A stretch of 64,000 bases of DNA from Propioniciclava sinopodophylli (GCF_004324755.1 NZ_SDMQ01000016.1:1-64000), one strand, 5' to 3'. Numbered from the stretch's first letter, positions 48,606-63,802 are shown. The notes: a model not told the origin generated them from the sequence alone. Translations and numbers: made by a program.

Positions 48606-48870
48606 CCGGCCTGTTCGGGTTGCCGGTCGAGAGCCGGGCCGTGATGCGGTTGGCCATGCACGACCTCCGCCACCTCCCCGAGGACCGCCGCGCCGCCTTC
48701 GGCGTCCAGTACCACGAGCGGTTCCTGGCGCCGCTCAACGCGATCCCGGCACCGTCGTCTGGATGCTGCTCGGGATGCTCTACCCGTTCTTCTCGGGGCG
48801 CGCCCGCGACGACGAGGAGCAGGTCATCGACGACCTGGTCGCGGTGCTGCTGACCGGGTTGTCGGCCTGA
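48570..48870 (+). pseudogene. Remnant of a TetR-family repressor (C-terminal domain)
   Basis: One frame reads QLAGVVTGLFGLPVESRAVMRLAMHD...FGVQYHERFLAPLNAI, and after a jump in another frame PGTVVWMLLGMLYPFFSGRARDDEEQVIDDLVAVLLTGLSA ends at a TGA at 48868-48870. Together these look like the ligand domain of a TetR regulator that has lost its DNA-binding domain and an internal piece. It was probably the repressor of the upstream MFS gene. Nothing else is seen up to 48975. Confidence 0.6.
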
Positions 48871-48975
48871 TCATCGATCAGGGGGCTGGCCGCCCCGCAC
48901 CCAGCTGGCGTTCCCGCACGGAGCCGGCGATGCAACGCCAGTGGCGTGCACGGAAGCCGGCGGCGTCGCGGCCGG

Positions 48976-49935
48976 TCAGAGCCAGCCGAACCCGGCCATG
49001 GCGAGCAGCCACCCGGTCATCGTGAGGAACGACACCGCGGTGGAGAGCATCATCGACGCCGCGCCGAACTCGCCGTCGCCGTGCTGCTCGGCCACCGCGG
49101 CCACGATCGACATCGAGGGCAGGGCGCCGGTGAGCACCGCCGCCACCTTGAGCTCGGGCGGGAGGTCGGGCAGGCCGAGCAGGGGCAGTACGAGCACGAG
49201 CCCGAGCATCACCGCGGGCATCACCAGGAGCTTGCCGCCGACGGCCACCGCGAGGTCGGCCAGCTGGCCGCGCAGGCGCAGGCCGACCAGCATGCCGCCG
49301 ATCGAGAACAGCGCCACCGCCGAGGACGACTGGGCCACGAGGCTCACCGAGCGGTCGATCATGGGCGGCAGGGTGAAGCCGAGGGGGTCCATGAGCAGGG
49401 CCAGGATGATCGCGATCACCATCGGGTGGGTGACCACGCGCACGACGATGTCGCGCAGGCGGCGCGCCCAGCTGGTCGCGGCGCCGGAGACCGCCTCGAA
49501 CAGGGCCAGCGCCACCGGGATGATCAGGGTGTTGTCGACGAGCATGTCCATGCCGACGGCGAGCCCCGCGAACGCCGGGATCACGATCAGGAACGTCGGG
49601 AACCCCACGAAGCCGTTGTTGGTGCCGCTCATCGCGAACGCGATCGTCGCCGCCCGCACGCTGCCCCGGACGCCGCGGGCCGCGGCCCATGCGAGCCCGA
49701 GCGCGACCATCACCATCGCCGCGACGGCGTAGGCGAGCAGGTACGTCGGGTTGAGGATCTCGCCAAGGGACCGCCCGGCGACGTTGACGAAGATCAGCAC
49801 CGGCAGCGCGACCTTCACCACGTAGCGGGCGAGCACCGACATGTCGGAGCGCTCGAACATCCCGAGCCTGGTCGTGACGAAGCCCAGGCCCACCACGAGG
49901 AAGATCGGCACGGTCGCCGAGAGGATGTCGAGCAC
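48976..49935 (-). CDS. AEC-family (auxin efflux carrier-type) transporter
   Basis: The 319-residue, ten-helix membrane protein belongs to the AEC/BASS-like group. It has ATVPIFLVVGLGFVTTRLGMF at the start, ATIAFAMSGTNNGFVGFPTFL with the conserved asparagine-glycine-phenylalanine crossover, and VALFSIGGMLVG in the second half. Bacterial members export or import small organic acids such as malate. TAGCGT lies six bases before the GTG at 49935. Confidence 0.85.
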   Translation of the reverse strand: MLDILSATVPIFLVVGLGFVTTRLGMFERSDMSVLARYVVKVALPVLIFVNVAGRSLGEILNPTYLLAYAVAAMVMVALGLAWAAARGVRGSVRAATIAFAMSGTNNGFVGFPTFLIVIPAFAGLAVGMDMLVDNTLIIPVALALFEAVSGAATSWARRLRDIVVRVVTHPMVIAIILALLMDPLGFTLPPMIDRSVSLVAQSSSAVALFSIGGMLVGLRLRGQLADLAVAVGGKLLVMPAVMLGLVLVLPLLGLPDLPPELKVAAVLTGALPSMSIVAAVAEQHGDGEFGAASMMLSTAVSFLTMTGWLLAMAGFGWL

Positions 49936-49941
49936 CCCTCG

Positions 49942-49947
49942 ACGCTA
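49942..49947 (-). promoter_or_regulatory. -10 box TAGCGT, leaderless start of AEC gene
   Basis: On the minus strand TAGCGT, six bases (CGAGGG) and the GTG at 49935 follow in order. Confidence 0.45.
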
Positions 49948-49955
49948 TCCCCGCC

Positions 49956-49977
49956 CGCCCCGGTCGCGCCCGGGGCG
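49956..49977 (-). terminator. Hairpin after purL
   Basis: CGCCCCGG pairs with CCGGGGCG around TCGCGC, 17 bases past the purL stop. A pure G/C stem without U-run. Confidence 0.45.
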
Positions 49978-49994
49978 GCCGGATGTTGCCCCTG

Positions 49995-52900
49995 TCAGCC
50001 CACGTGCGCGCGGGCATTGCGGAACATCCGCAGCCAGGGGGACGCCTCGTCGGCGGCGCCGCTCGTCCAGCTCATCTGGATGTTGCGCAGCACCCGCTCG
50101 GGGTGGGGCATCATCGCGGTGAACCGGCCGTCCGGCGTGGTGACGGCGGTGAGTCCGCCGGCCGAGCCGTTCGGGTTGGCCGGGTACGCCTCGGTCGGGT
50201 TGCCGTGATGGTCGACGAACCGCATCGCCCGCTGGACCGAGCCGGCGTCACCGCGGGCGGTGAAGTCCGCGCGGCCCTCGCCGTGCGACACCGCGATCGG
50301 GATGCGCGAGCCCGCCATGCCGCCGGTGAAGATCGACGGCGACTCGAGCACCTCGACCAGCGACAGGCGCGCCTCGAACTGCTCTGAGGTGTTGCGGCGG
50401 AACAGCGGCCACGCCTCGGCGCCCGGGATCAGGTCGGCCAGCGCCCCGAACATCTGGCAGCCGTTGCAGATGCCCAGCCCGAAGGTGTCCTCGCGGGCGA
50501 AGAACGCGCCGAACGCCTCGGTCAGCGCCGGGTTGAACAGGATCGAGCGCGCCCAGCCCTCACCGGCCCCCAGCGTGTCGCCGTAGGAGAAGCCGCCCAC
50601 CGCGACGAGCCCGACGGCGTCGCCCAGGTCGAAGCGGCCGCTCTGCAGGTCGGTCATGTGGACGTCCCACGCGTCGAAACCGGCGCGGTCGAACGCGAAC
50701 GCGGTCTCGACGTGGCTGTTCACGCCCTGCTCGCGCAGGATCGCCACCTTGGGCCGGGCGCCGGTGTTCACGAACGGGGCGGCGGCGTCCTCGCGCACGT
50801 CGAACGTCGTCTCCACGTGCAGGCCGGGGTCGTCGTCGGAGGCGAAGGCCGCGTGCTCGGCGTCGGCGCACTCCGGGTTGTCGCGCAGGGCGGCGATCCG
50901 CCACGAGACCTCGTCCCAGGCCTGGCCCAGGTCGCGCAGCGACTCGTCCAGCAAGTCGGCGCCGCCGATCGCGACGCGCACGCGCCGGGCTTCGACGGGC
51001 TCGGCCGACGAGGCGGTCGAGCCCACCGGCCCGGAGACGTCCGCCAGACCATGCTCGGCGAGCACCAGCAGCGCGTCGTCCAGGGACGCCGCGGGCACGG
51101 CCAGCACCGCCCCGAGCTCCTCGGCGAAGAGCTCGGCGACGGAGGAGACCGACAGCGACAGGCCCGTCGCGCCGGCGAGGCCCATCTCGACGGCCGCGGC
51201 CCACAGGCCACCGTCGGAGCGGTCGTGGTACGCCGCCACCAGCCCGGCCGAACGCAGCGCGTTCACCGCGTCCACCAGCGCCACGAGGCGGGACGGGTCG
51301 TCGAGGTCGGGCACCTCGCCGCCGAACTCGCCCGAGACCTGGGCGAGCATCGAGCCGCCGAGGCGGTCGGCTCCGGCGCCGAGGTCGACCAGCAGCAGCG
51401 CCTGGTCGGCGCCCACCTGCGGGGTGAGGGTGCCGCGGACGTCGGCCAGCGACGCGAACGCCGAGACCACCAGCGACACCGGGGAGGTGACCTGCTTGTC
51501 CTCTCCGTCGGCCGACCACTTGGTGCGCATCGACAACGAGTCCTTGCCGACCGGGATGCTGACGCCCAGCGCCGGGCACAGCTCGAGGCCGACCGCGCGC
51601 ACGGTGTCGTAGAGGGCGGCGTCCTCGCCGGGTTCGCCGCAGGCGGCCATCCAGTTCGCCGACAGCTTGACCCGGTTGAGCGTGATCGGGGCGGCGAGCA
51701 GGTTGGTGATCGCCTCGCCGACGGCCATGCGGCCCGAGGCGGGGGCGTCCACAGCGGCGAGCGGCATGCGCTCGCCCGAGCTCATCGCCTGACCGGAGAA
51801 GCCGACGTGGTCGGTCAGCGTGACGGCGACGTCGGCGACCGGCACCTGCCACGGGCCGACCATCTGGTCGCGGTGGGACAGCCCGCCGACCGTGCGGTCG
51901 CCGATCGTGATCAGGAAGCGTTTGGACGCCACGCTCGGGTGCCGCAGCACGGCGTAGGCGGCCTCGCGCACGGCGTCGGCGTCGTTGAACCGGGCGAGGT
52001 CCAGCGCGGGCGCCGACCGCTCGACCCGGGTCACGTCGCGCGTCATCTTCGGCGGCTTGCCGAGCAGGGTGAACAGCGGCATGTCGACGGCCGGGTCGTC
52101 GCCGGGGCCGCCGGCGATGGCGTCCTCGGCCACCACGAGCTCGCCGTCGTCGAACGCCCGCCCGACCACGGCGAACGGGGCGCGCTCGCGCGCGCAGATG
52201 GCGCGGAACCGCTCCAGGGACTCGGGCGCGATCGCCAGCACGTAGCGCTCCTGGCTCTCGTTACACCAGATCTCCTTGGGCGCGAGCCCGGACTCCTCCA
52301 GTGGCACCGCGTCCAGGTCGAAGCGGGCACCCATGCCGGCGTCGTTGACCAGCTCGGGGAACGCGTTCGACAGGCCGCCGGCGCCCACGTCGTGGATCGC
52401 GAGGATCGGGTTGTCGGCCCCGAGCGCCCAGCACGCGTTGATGACCTCCTGCGCGCGCCGCTCCATCTCGGGGTTGCCGCGCTGCACCGAGTCGAAGTCG
52501 AGCTCGGCCGCGTTGGTGCCGGCCGCCATCGAGCTGGCGGCGCCGCCACCCATGCCGATGCGCATGCCCGGCCCGCCCAGCTGGATCAGCAGCGAGCCCT
52601 CCCCGAACACGACCTTCTCGGTCTGCTCGGCGCTGATCGCGCCCAGGCCGCCGGCGCTCATGATCGGCTTGTGGTAGCCGCGGCGGACGCCGTCCACCGT
52701 CTGCTCGTAGACGCGGAAGAACCCGCCGAGCCCGGGGCGTCCGAACTCGTTGTTGAACGCGGCGGCGCCCAGCGGGGCGTCGGTCATGATCTCGAGCGGG
52801 GAGGCGATGTGCGCCGGGGCACCATACTGCTCGGCCTCCCACGGCTCCTCGGTTCCGGGCAGGTTGAGGTTCGACACGACGAAGCCCGACAGGCCTGCCT

Positions 52901-53930
52901 TGGGCTGCGAACCGCGGCCGGTCGCGCCCTCGTCGCGGATCTCGCCGCCGGAGCCGGTCGCCGCCCCCGGGAACGGCGAGATCGCCGTCGGATGGTTGTG
53001 GGTCTCAACCTTCATCAGCACGTGCACCTCGCCCGGGCGCTCGGCATACGGCGCGGGGGCCGCGTAGGCGGCGTCCGGCTCGGGCACGAACCGGGTGGCC
53101 TGGCCGCCGGCCATGATCGAGGAGTTGTCCTTGTAGGCGACGATCGTGCCGTTCGCCAGCCCGCCCGCGACGCGCTCGGTGTGCCGGATCATGCCGAACA
53201 GCGAGGAGTCCTGCGGGACGCCATCGATGACGAAGTCGGCGTTGAAGATCTTGTGGCGGCAGTGCTCGGAGTTCGCCTGCGCGAACATCATCAGCTCGAC
53301 GTCGGTGGGGTTGCGGTCCAGGCCGGTGAAGGCGTCGACGAGGTAGTCGATCTCGTCCTCGCTCAGGGCCAGGCCGAACGCCGTGTTGGCCTCGACCAGG
53401 GCCTCCCGGCCGTGGCCAAGCACGTCGACGTGCACCATCGGCTCGGCGTCCTTCTCGGCGAAGACCTCGGTGGCGGCCTCGCGGCTGTCCAGGACCGACT
53501 CGGTCATCCGGTCGTGCAGGATCGCGGCGCAGGCGTCCCACTCCGCGTCGGACAGGGGGGCGTCCAGCGCGAGGGTGTACTCGGTCACGCGCTCCACGCG
53601 GTGCACGTCGATGCCGCAGTTGTGGGCGATGTCGGTCGCCTTGGACGCCCACGGCGAGATGGTGCCCAGGCGCGGCGCGACGACGACCGTGGCAGTCGAG
53701 GCCGACGGGGCGACCTCGGGGGCCGGCTCGCCGTAGGTCAGGATGCTGGTGAGGGCTTCGGCGGCCTCGCCCGGCAGCTCGTCCTCGGTCGCCACGAGGT
53801 GGACGTGGCTCGCGGTGACGCCGGTGACCTGCGGTGCGGCCTCCCGGAGGCGGGTCAGCAGCGCCGCCGCCCGGAAGGGGGACAGGGCCGAGCCCCCTCC
53901 GACGACGAACAGGTCGTAGTGGTGCGCCAT
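49995..53930 (-). CDS. purL: Phosphoribosylformylglycinamidine synthase, single-chain form
   Basis: This 1311-residue enzyme converts FGAR to FGAM in purine synthesis using glutamine. It is the large form that fuses PurS-like, PurL and PurQ-like parts. Landmarks are [84 protein letters not shown] and the glutaminase end [13 protein letters not shown] with nucleophile C1155, plus SHGEGR. The ATG at 53930 follows CCGGAGG. Many actinobacteria instead have separate purS, purQ and purL. Confidence 0.95.
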   Translation of the reverse strand: MAHHYDLFVVGGGSALSPFRAAALLTRLREAAPQVTGVTASHVHLVATEDELPGEAAEALTSILTYGEPAPEVAPSASTATVVVAPRLGTISPWASKATDIAHNCGIDVHRVERVTEYTLALDAPLSDAEWDACAAILHDRMTESVLDSREAATEVFAEKDAEPMVHVDVLGHGREALVEANTAFGLALSEDEIDYLVDAFTGLDRNPTDVELMMFAQANSEHCRHKIFNADFVIDGVPQDSSLFGMIRHTERVAGGLANGTIVAYKDNSSIMAGGQATRFVPEPDAAYAAPAPYAERPGEVHVLMKVETHNHPTAISPFPGAATGSGGEIRDEGATGRGSQPKAGLSGFVVSNLNLPGTEEPWEAEQYGAPAHIASPLEIMTDAPLGAAAFNNEFGRPGLGGFFRVYEQTVDGVRRGYHKPIMSAGGLGAISAEQTEKVVFGEGSLLIQLGGPGMRIGMGGGAASSMAAGTNAAELDFDSVQRGNPEMERRAQEVINACWALGADNPILAIHDVGAGGLSNAFPELVNDAGMGARFDLDAVPLEESGLAPKEIWCNESQERYVLAIAPESLERFRAICARERAPFAVVGRAFDDGELVVAEDAIAGGPGDDPAVDMPLFTLLGKPPKMTRDVTRVERSAPALDLARFNDADAVREAAYAVLRHPSVASKRFLITIGDRTVGGLSHRDQMVGPWQVPVADVAVTLTDHVGFSGQAMSSGERMPLAAVDAPASGRMAVGEAITNLLAAPITLNRVKLSANWMAACGEPGEDAALYDTVRAVGLELCPALGVSIPVGKDSLSMRTKWSADGEDKQVTSPVSLVVSAFASLADVRGTLTPQVGADQALLLVDLGAGADRLGGSMLAQVSGEFGGEVPDLDDPSRLVALVDAVNALRSAGLVAAYHDRSDGGLWAAAVEMGLAGATGLSLSVSSVAELFAEELGAVLAVPAASLDDALLVLAEHGLADVSGPVGSTASSAEPVEARRVRVAIGGADLLDESLRDLGQAWDEVSWRIAALRDNPECADAEHAAFASDDDPGLHVETTFDVREDAAAPFVNTGARPKVAILREQGVNSHVETAFAFDRAGFDAWDVHMTDLQSGRFDLGDAVGLVAVGGFSYGDTLGAGEGWARSILFNPALTEAFGAFFAREDTFGLGICNGCQMFGALADLIPGAEAWPLFRRNTSEQFEARLSLVEVLESPSIFTGGMAGSRIPIAVSHGEGRADFTARGDAGSVQRAMRFVDHHGNPTEAYPANPNGSAGGLTAVTTPDGRFTAMMPHPERVLRNIQMSWTSGAADEASPWLRMFRNARAHVG

Positions 53931-54037
53931 GGATGCCTCCGGTGTGACGGCGGTTGACGCCCGACAGGCTACCGTCGGGGCGGCGATGCCGAGGACCCGG
54001 CCCAGTTCCAGAGGGTCCTCGGGCAGGGTATGGAAAA

Positions 54038-54158
54038 ACGTAGCGCCATCTGGACCACACCAGGAGTTGGGGTCGACAGGCACACGCGGGAACCTCCCTT
54101 GTCAGGGGGATTCCGGCTGCCGCAGGTCTCCGGTCCTGTGGTCCAGATGGCGCTACGT
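54038..54158. repeat. Intergenic inverted-repeat element, copy 2 (perfect arms)
   Basis: Arms 54039-54059 and 54137-54157 are exact 21-bp reverse complements (one more pair outside); each contains GTAGCGCCATCTGGACCAC or its complement. The 77-bp interior shares nothing obvious with copy 1 at 9307-9425. It lies between the divergent purL and mfd genes, ending about 20 bases before the mfd -10 box. The rest of 53931-54192 holds only promoter sequence. Confidence 0.7.
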
Positions 54159-54179
54159 CAAGCGATCCCGCCTCCGCCG

Positions 54180-54185
54180 TACACT
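54180..54185 (+). promoter_or_regulatory. -10 box TACACT, leaderless start of mfd
   Basis: TACACT is followed by seven bases (GTCCGGC) and the GTG at 54193. A weak GTCAAG lies 17 bases upstream as a possible -35 box, at the edge of the inverted-repeat element. Confidence 0.5.
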
Positions 54186-54192
54186 GTCCGGC

Positions 54193-57666
<3,474 letters not shown>

Positions 57667-57706
57667 GATCGCCCTGAAGCCGATCGTCCTCAAGGAGCAC
57701 GAGCAG

Positions 57707-58219
57707 ATGAACAAGACAGTGCGCGTCCTGTCCGCCGGTGTCGCCGTGGCGGCCCTGGCCCTCACCGGCTGCGCGGGCGACCCCGCCGATGCGGCCACGG
57801 TCGGCGGCGTACGCATCGCCGACTCGACCGTCCGGGGCGTGGCCCGCAGCATCGTCGAGGCGACCGGCACGGACCCGGCCATCGCGTTGAAGCAGGCAAC
57901 GTACGACCTGGTTCTCGGCGAGGCGTCCCGCCAGATCGCGGCCGCGAGCGGCACTGCCGTCTCTGTCGCCGACCGCACCGCCGTCGTCGGCCAGAACCAG
58001 CTCGCCGCCGCCGTGTCCGCCACCGAGGCCGGCGCCCCGTGGGGCGAGGCCGTGGGCACCACCTACGTGCTGCTGGACGAGCTGGGCGAGCAGAAGTACA
58101 TCGAGGAGCTGAACAAGCTCGACATCGAGGTCAACCCCCGCTACGGCCGTTGGGACGCCGCGGGCGTCACCATCGCAGACGCCCCTCTCTCGAACGCGGC
58201 GACCGCGGCGAACGCCTGA
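57707..58219 (+). CDS. Putative lipoprotein of the mfd-mazG interval (SurA N-terminal-like)
   Basis: This 170-residue protein has a short signal peptide ending in the lipobox LALTGC, so it should be anchored outside the membrane by its cysteine. The rest is a helical region (ADSTVRGVARSIVEAT..., LVLGEASRQIAAASG) weakly like the N-terminal part of SurA-type chaperones. Actinobacteria commonly carry such a gene between mfd and mazG. AAGGAG precedes the ATG. Function is unproven. Confidence 0.75.
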   Translation: MNKTVRVLSAGVAVAALALTGCAGDPADAATVGGVRIADSTVRGVARSIVEATGTDPAIALKQATYDLVLGEASRQIAAASGTAVSVADRTAVVGQNQLAAAVSATEAGAPWGEAVGTTYVLLDELGEQKYIEELNKLDIEVNPRYGRWDAAGVTIADAPLSNAATAANA

Positions 58220-58232
58220 TCCGCCCCGCCCG

Positions 58233-58847
58233 GTGACCCACCCCGAGGTCGAGCGCCTTCTCGACGTGATGACGGCGCTGCGCGTCGGCTGCCCGTGGGA
58301 CGCCGAGCAGACCCACCGCTCGCTGGTCACCTACCTGGTCGAGGAGGCCGCCGAGGTCGTCGAGGCGATCGAGACCGGTTCGGACGACCACCTGTGCGAG
58401 GAGCTCGGCGACCTGCTGCTGCAGGTCGTCTTCCACGCCGAGATCGCCCGCACCGAGGGGCGCTTCTCGATCGAGGACGTCGCGCGCGGCATCGCCGACA
58501 AGCTCGTCGCCCGCCACCCGTACGTCTTCGGCGACGGCGACGTGCCCGACGACCTGATGGGCTCGTGGGAGGCCCGCAAGCGCGCCGAGAAGGGCCGCAC
58601 GTCCGCCCTCGACGGCATCCCTCCGCTGGACGCCCTTGCCCGCACGATGAAGGTCGTCTCCCGGGCCCGCTCCCACGGCGTCGATGTGTCACTCCCGGAC
58701 GAGCCCGTCACGGCGTCCGAGGTGGGGGAGTCGCTCGTGGCGCTGGTGGCCCGGGCGCAGGCGTCCGGCGTGGACGCCGACCAGGCCCTCCGCGACGCCG
58801 TCCGCGCGCTCGAGGCCGACCTCCGCTCCGCCGAGGGCTCCGCCTAG
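58233..58847 (+). CDS. mazG: Nucleoside triphosphate pyrophosphohydrolase MazG
   Basis: MazG hydrolyses NTPs, including damaged or surplus ones, to NMP and pyrophosphate. The 204-residue protein holds one MazG fold with LRVGCPWDAEQTHRSLVTYLVEEAAEVVEAIE, EELGDLLLQVVFHAEIA (the EExxE...ExxD metal set) and KLVARHPYVFGD. It is shorter than the two-domain E. coli enzyme. Its last codons (SAEGSA) and stop are formed by a unit of the 22-bp array C, so the repeat has grown into or out of the gene end. Confidence 0.93.
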   Translation: MTHPEVERLLDVMTALRVGCPWDAEQTHRSLVTYLVEEAAEVVEAIETGSDDHLCEELGDLLLQVVFHAEIARTEGRFSIEDVARGIADKLVARHPYVFGDGDVPDDLMGSWEARKRAEKGRTSALDGIPPLDALARTMKVVSRARSHGVDVSLPDEPVTASEVGESLVALVARAQASGVDADQALRDAVRALEADLRSAEGSA

Positions 58848-58938
58848 ACCCGCCGAGGGCTTGGGTCCAGTCCGCCGAGGGCTTGGGTCCAGTCCGCCGA
58901 GGGCTTGGGTTCAGTCCGCCGAGGGCTTGGGTTGTCCC
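58829..58938 (+). repeat. 22-bp tandem array C (5 units)
   Basis: Units begin exactly every 22 bases at 58829, 58851, 58873, 58895 and 58917 and share CGCCGAGGGCTTGGG. The first unit lies inside the mazG 3' end and contains its stop codon. The sequence is related to array A, with GGGCTTGG in place of GAGCCCCGG. Confidence 0.85.
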
Positions 58939-58964
58939 CAGCAGCCCGAACGAGCCGGACCGAC

Positions 58965-58973
58965 TTGTCCACA
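58965..58973 (+). other. Single DnaA-box-like 9-mer
   Basis: TTGTCCACA matches the high-GC actinobacterial DnaA-box consensus exactly; TTGTCCCCA at 58932-58940 differs by one base. No AT-rich unwinding region, dnaA or dnaN is nearby, so this is not an origin. Confidence 0.35.
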
Positions 58974-59012
58974 GGGCTCCGAAACGAGTGCCCCAAGTGG
59001 TCACGAACCGCC

Positions 59013-59018
59013 CATTGT
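59013..59018 (+). promoter_or_regulatory. -10-like CATTGT before the AbiEi-like gene
   Basis: CATTGT is six bases before the ATG at 59025, with no ribosome binding site, matching the leaderless pattern elsewhere. Confidence 0.35.
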
Positions 59019-59024
59019 CCGCGC

Positions 59025-61413
<2,389 letters not shown>

Positions 61414-61461
61414 CCCTTCGAGGTTCGCTGCCGTTCGCTCCTCCGGGAGCGGGCCCACGCG

Positions 61462-61494
61462 ACGGCCGGTCCCTCCTCGTGAGGGGCCGGCCGT
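61462..61494 (+). terminator. Strong hairpin after eno
   Basis: ACGGCCGGTCCCTC and GAGGGGCCGGCCGT pair over 14 positions (one T-G) around CTCGT, about 50 bases past the eno stop. No U-run follows, but the stem is very stable. Confidence 0.6.
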
Positions 61495-61561
61495 GCGGCA
61501 TTCCATGGTCGGACGCCGTGGGCCACGAGTGTCGGACCCACGAGCGGGTCCTCCCGGCGCC

Positions 61562-61567
61562 TACGCT
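61562..61567 (+). promoter_or_regulatory. -10 box TACGCT of divIC
   Basis: TACGCT lies 42 bases before the GTG at 61610; the resulting leader contains GAGAGG. Confidence 0.4.
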
Positions 61568-61609
61568 GGAGGGCAACCTCGACATTCCCCGACGAGAGGC
61601 GCCCGACCA

Positions 61610-62266
61610 GTGCGAGAGAACCGGCTGAACCGTCAGCCGTCCGGCCGCGGACGGTCGACGAAGCGCACCCGGTCTTCGGCGTCCGACACCACGACCGGCG
61701 CGAAGCCCGCGGCGTCCGCACCGATCCGCAACTCCGCGCTCGCCCGCGCCGCCGCGCGCCTGCCGCGTCCGAAGAACAACTTCGGCTTCACCCGCCGGGC
61801 GCTGGTGCTGTTCGGCGTGCTGGCCGTGCTCGGCCTCTCGTTCGCCAGCTCGCTGCGCGTGTGGCTCGTCCAGAGCCAGGAGCTCGCGGCGGCCACCGCG
61901 CAGATCGAGCTCCAGACCGAGCGCGTCGCCCAGCTCGAGAGCGACCTTGAGCGCTGGAGCGACCCCGCCTACGTCCGGACCCAGGCGCGCGAGCGGCTCG
62001 GCTGGGTCATGCCCGGCGAGGTCGGATACCGCGTCGTCGACGCCAACGGCGAGGTCATGTCGGGCACCAACGAGATCGAGGGCGTCGGGGCGTCCGAGAC
62101 GAACGACCTGGCCGCCCGCTGGTGGGACAAGCTCGCCACCTCCATGCGTCACGCCGACGAGGCTCCCGCCCAGACGGATCCCCTCGTCAACGCTGAATCG
62201 CCCAACGGCGCCGCCGTCGATCCGGCGGCGGCCGCCGACGCCGCAGCCCAGCCGGCCGGTCGCTGA
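61610..62266 (+). CDS. FtsB/DivIC-type septum formation initiator
   Basis: This 218-residue bitopic protein has a basic cytoplasmic tail of about 55 residues, one transmembrane helix (ALVLFGVLAVLGLSFASSLRVW), a coiled coil (AATAQIELQTERVAQLESDLERW), and the family signature DPAYVRTQARERLGWVMPGEVGYRVV. It joins the divisome with FtsL and FtsQ. The C-terminus is an Ala/Asp-rich extension. The eno-divIC-DUF501-ppx order is conserved in actinobacteria. Confidence 0.9.
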   Translation: MRENRLNRQPSGRGRSTKRTRSSASDTTTGAKPAASAPIRNSALARAAARLPRPKNNFGFTRRALVLFGVLAVLGLSFASSLRVWLVQSQELAAATAQIELQTERVAQLESDLERWSDPAYVRTQARERLGWVMPGEVGYRVVDANGEVMSGTNEIEGVGASETNDLAARWWDKLATSMRHADEAPAQTDPLVNAESPNGAAVDPAAAADAAAQPAGR

Positions 62267-62292
62267 GCGCGACCGCGGGGTTGCGCCGCGGG

Positions 62293-62298
62293 TAGGGT
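62293..62298 (+). promoter_or_regulatory. -10 box TAGGGT, leaderless start of DUF501 gene
   Basis: TAGGGT is followed by seven bases (GGCCGCC) and the GTG at 62306. This favours that codon over the GTG at 62297, which overlaps the box. Confidence 0.5.
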
Positions 62299-62305
62299 GG
62301 CCGCC

Positions 62306-62809
62306 GTGCCCGCACTCGAACCCGCCTCGGACGCCGACGTCGCCGCCCTCGCGGCCCAGCTCGGACGCGAACCCCGCGGCATCGCCGGCATCGCCTGGCG
62401 CTGCCCCTGCGGCAAGCCCGGCGTCGTAGCCACCGAACCGCGGCTGCCCGACGGCACGCCGTTCCCGACCACGTACTACCTGACCTGTCCACGCGCCACG
62501 TCGGCGTGCTCGACGCTCGAGGCGTCCGGCCTGATGGCCGAGATGACCGAACGCCTCGGCACCGACGAGGCACTGGCCGCCGGCTACCGGGCCGCCCACG
62601 ACGCATACCTCGCCGACCGCTCTGCCCTGGGGGACGTGCCCGAGATCGACGGGATCTCCGCCGGCGGCATGCCCACCCGTGTGAAGTGCCTCCACGTGCT
62701 GGCCGGCCATGCGTTGGCCGCCGGCCCCGGCGTCAACCCGCTCGGCGACGAGACGGTCGAGGCGCTGGGCGCGTTCTGGGAGCGTCCCTGCCTGGAGGAC
62801 CGCGCATGA
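62306..62809 (+). CDS. DUF501 family protein
   Basis: The product (about 167 residues) is a DUF501 protein, a family of unknown function fixed between divIC and ppx in actinobacteria. Conserved features are LGREPRGIAGIAWRCPCGKPGVV with a Cys-x-Cys pair, PFPTTYYLTCPRATSACSTLEASGLM, and ISAGGMPTRVKCLHVLAGHALA. The several cysteines could hold a metal. It ends in ATGA overlap with ppx. Confidence 0.88.
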   Translation: MPALEPASDADVAALAAQLGREPRGIAGIAWRCPCGKPGVVATEPRLPDGTPFPTTYYLTCPRATSACSTLEASGLMAEMTERLGTDEALAAGYRAAHDAYLADRSALGDVPEIDGISAGGMPTRVKCLHVLAGHALAAGPGVNPLGDETVEALGAFWERPCLEDRA

Positions 62810-63732
62810 GCCGGGACGCCACCTCCGCGCGCGTGGCCGCCATCGACTGCGGCACCAACTCGATCCGGCTGCTGGTCGCTGAGGCAGACGGCCGCGGCTC
62901 CCGAGAGTTGGAGCGCGACCTGCGCATCACCCGGCTGGGGCAGGGCGTGGACGCCACCGGCGAGTTCCACCCGGACGCCCTCGTCCGCACGTTCGCCGCG
63001 TGCGACGAGTACGCGGCCGCGCTGGCCCGCCACGGGGTGGGGCGGGTGCGCTTCGTCGCGACGTCGGCCGCCCGGGACGCCGGCAACCGCGAGGCCTTCG
63101 ACGCGGGCGTCCGCGAGCGGCTGGGCGTGACGCCGGAAGTGATCCCGGGCGACGAGGAAGCCCAGCTCTCGTTCGCGGGCGCGCTCGGCGCAGCCCCGGA
63201 CGCCGAGGCGCCCACGCTCGTCATGGACATCGGAGGCGGCTCCACCGAGCTGGTGCTCGGGCAGGCGGGGCGTCCGGTGAAGGGCGTCTCCCTGGACATG
63301 GGCTCGGTGCGGCTGCGCGAGCGGATCCTCGCCTCCGACCCGCCATCGCTGGACGAGGTCGCCGAGGCCGGCGAGTTCATCGACGACCTGCTGGACGCCT
63401 CCGGCGTCGACTTCGACTCCGCGCGTAGCTGGCTCGGGGTGGGCGGCACCGCGACCTCGCTGTCCGCGATCGTGCAGGGGCTGCCGGCCTACGACCGCGC
63501 GCGCGTGCACGGCTCGGTCGTCCCCCGCGAGGCGCTGGGCGAGCTGTCGGGCCGGCTGCTGGCTCTGCCGGTCGCGCAGGTGCTGGAGATCCCGACCATG
63601 GTGCCGGGGCGCGCGGACGTCATCTGCGCCGGGGCCCTGATCTGCCACCGCATCGCCACCCGGATGGGCGTCGACCTGACCGTGAGCGAGTCCGACATCC
63701 TCGACGGCATCGTGGCGGGGTTGCTGGGCTGA
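62806..63732 (+). CDS. Exopolyphosphatase / guanosine pentaphosphate phosphohydrolase
   Basis: This 308-residue Ppx/GppA protein degrades polyphosphate or pppGpp. The actin-like ATPase-fold motifs are AAIDCGTNSIRLLVAE, FVATSAARDAGNREAF with the family serine-alanine-arginine, VIPGDEEAQLSFAGAL, LVMDIGGGSTELVLG and SWLGVGGTATSLSAI. It is the short form without the C-terminal HD domain. Coupling to DUF501 by ATGA overlap suggests joint expression. Confidence 0.92.
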   Translation: MSRDATSARVAAIDCGTNSIRLLVAEADGRGSRELERDLRITRLGQGVDATGEFHPDALVRTFAACDEYAAALARHGVGRVRFVATSAARDAGNREAFDAGVRERLGVTPEVIPGDEEAQLSFAGALGAAPDAEAPTLVMDIGGGSTELVLGQAGRPVKGVSLDMGSVRLRERILASDPPSLDEVAEAGEFIDDLLDASGVDFDSARSWLGVGGTATSLSAIVQGLPAYDRARVHGSVVPREALGELSGRLLALPVAQVLEIPTMVPGRADVICAGALICHRIATRMGVDLTVSESDILDGIVAGLLG

Positions 63733-63736
63733 CCTG

Positions 63737-63802
63737 CGCCGAGGGCTTGGGTTCGCTCCGCCGAGGGCTTGGGTTCGCTCCGCCGAGGGCTTGCCTCCGG
63801 TC
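63737..63802 (+). repeat. 22-bp tandem array E (3 units)
   Basis: Three units start at 63737, 63759 and 63781 and share CGCCGAGGGCTTGGGTTCGC, the same family as arrays C and D. The array begins five bases after the ppx stop and precedes the tRNA-Leu-like gene. No inverted partner follows inside the window. Confidence 0.85.

Noticed and set aside
58932..58973. Two DnaA-box-like 9-mers as an origin
   Set aside because: Only two boxes, no AT-rich stretch and no dnaA, dnaN or gyrase genes nearby.
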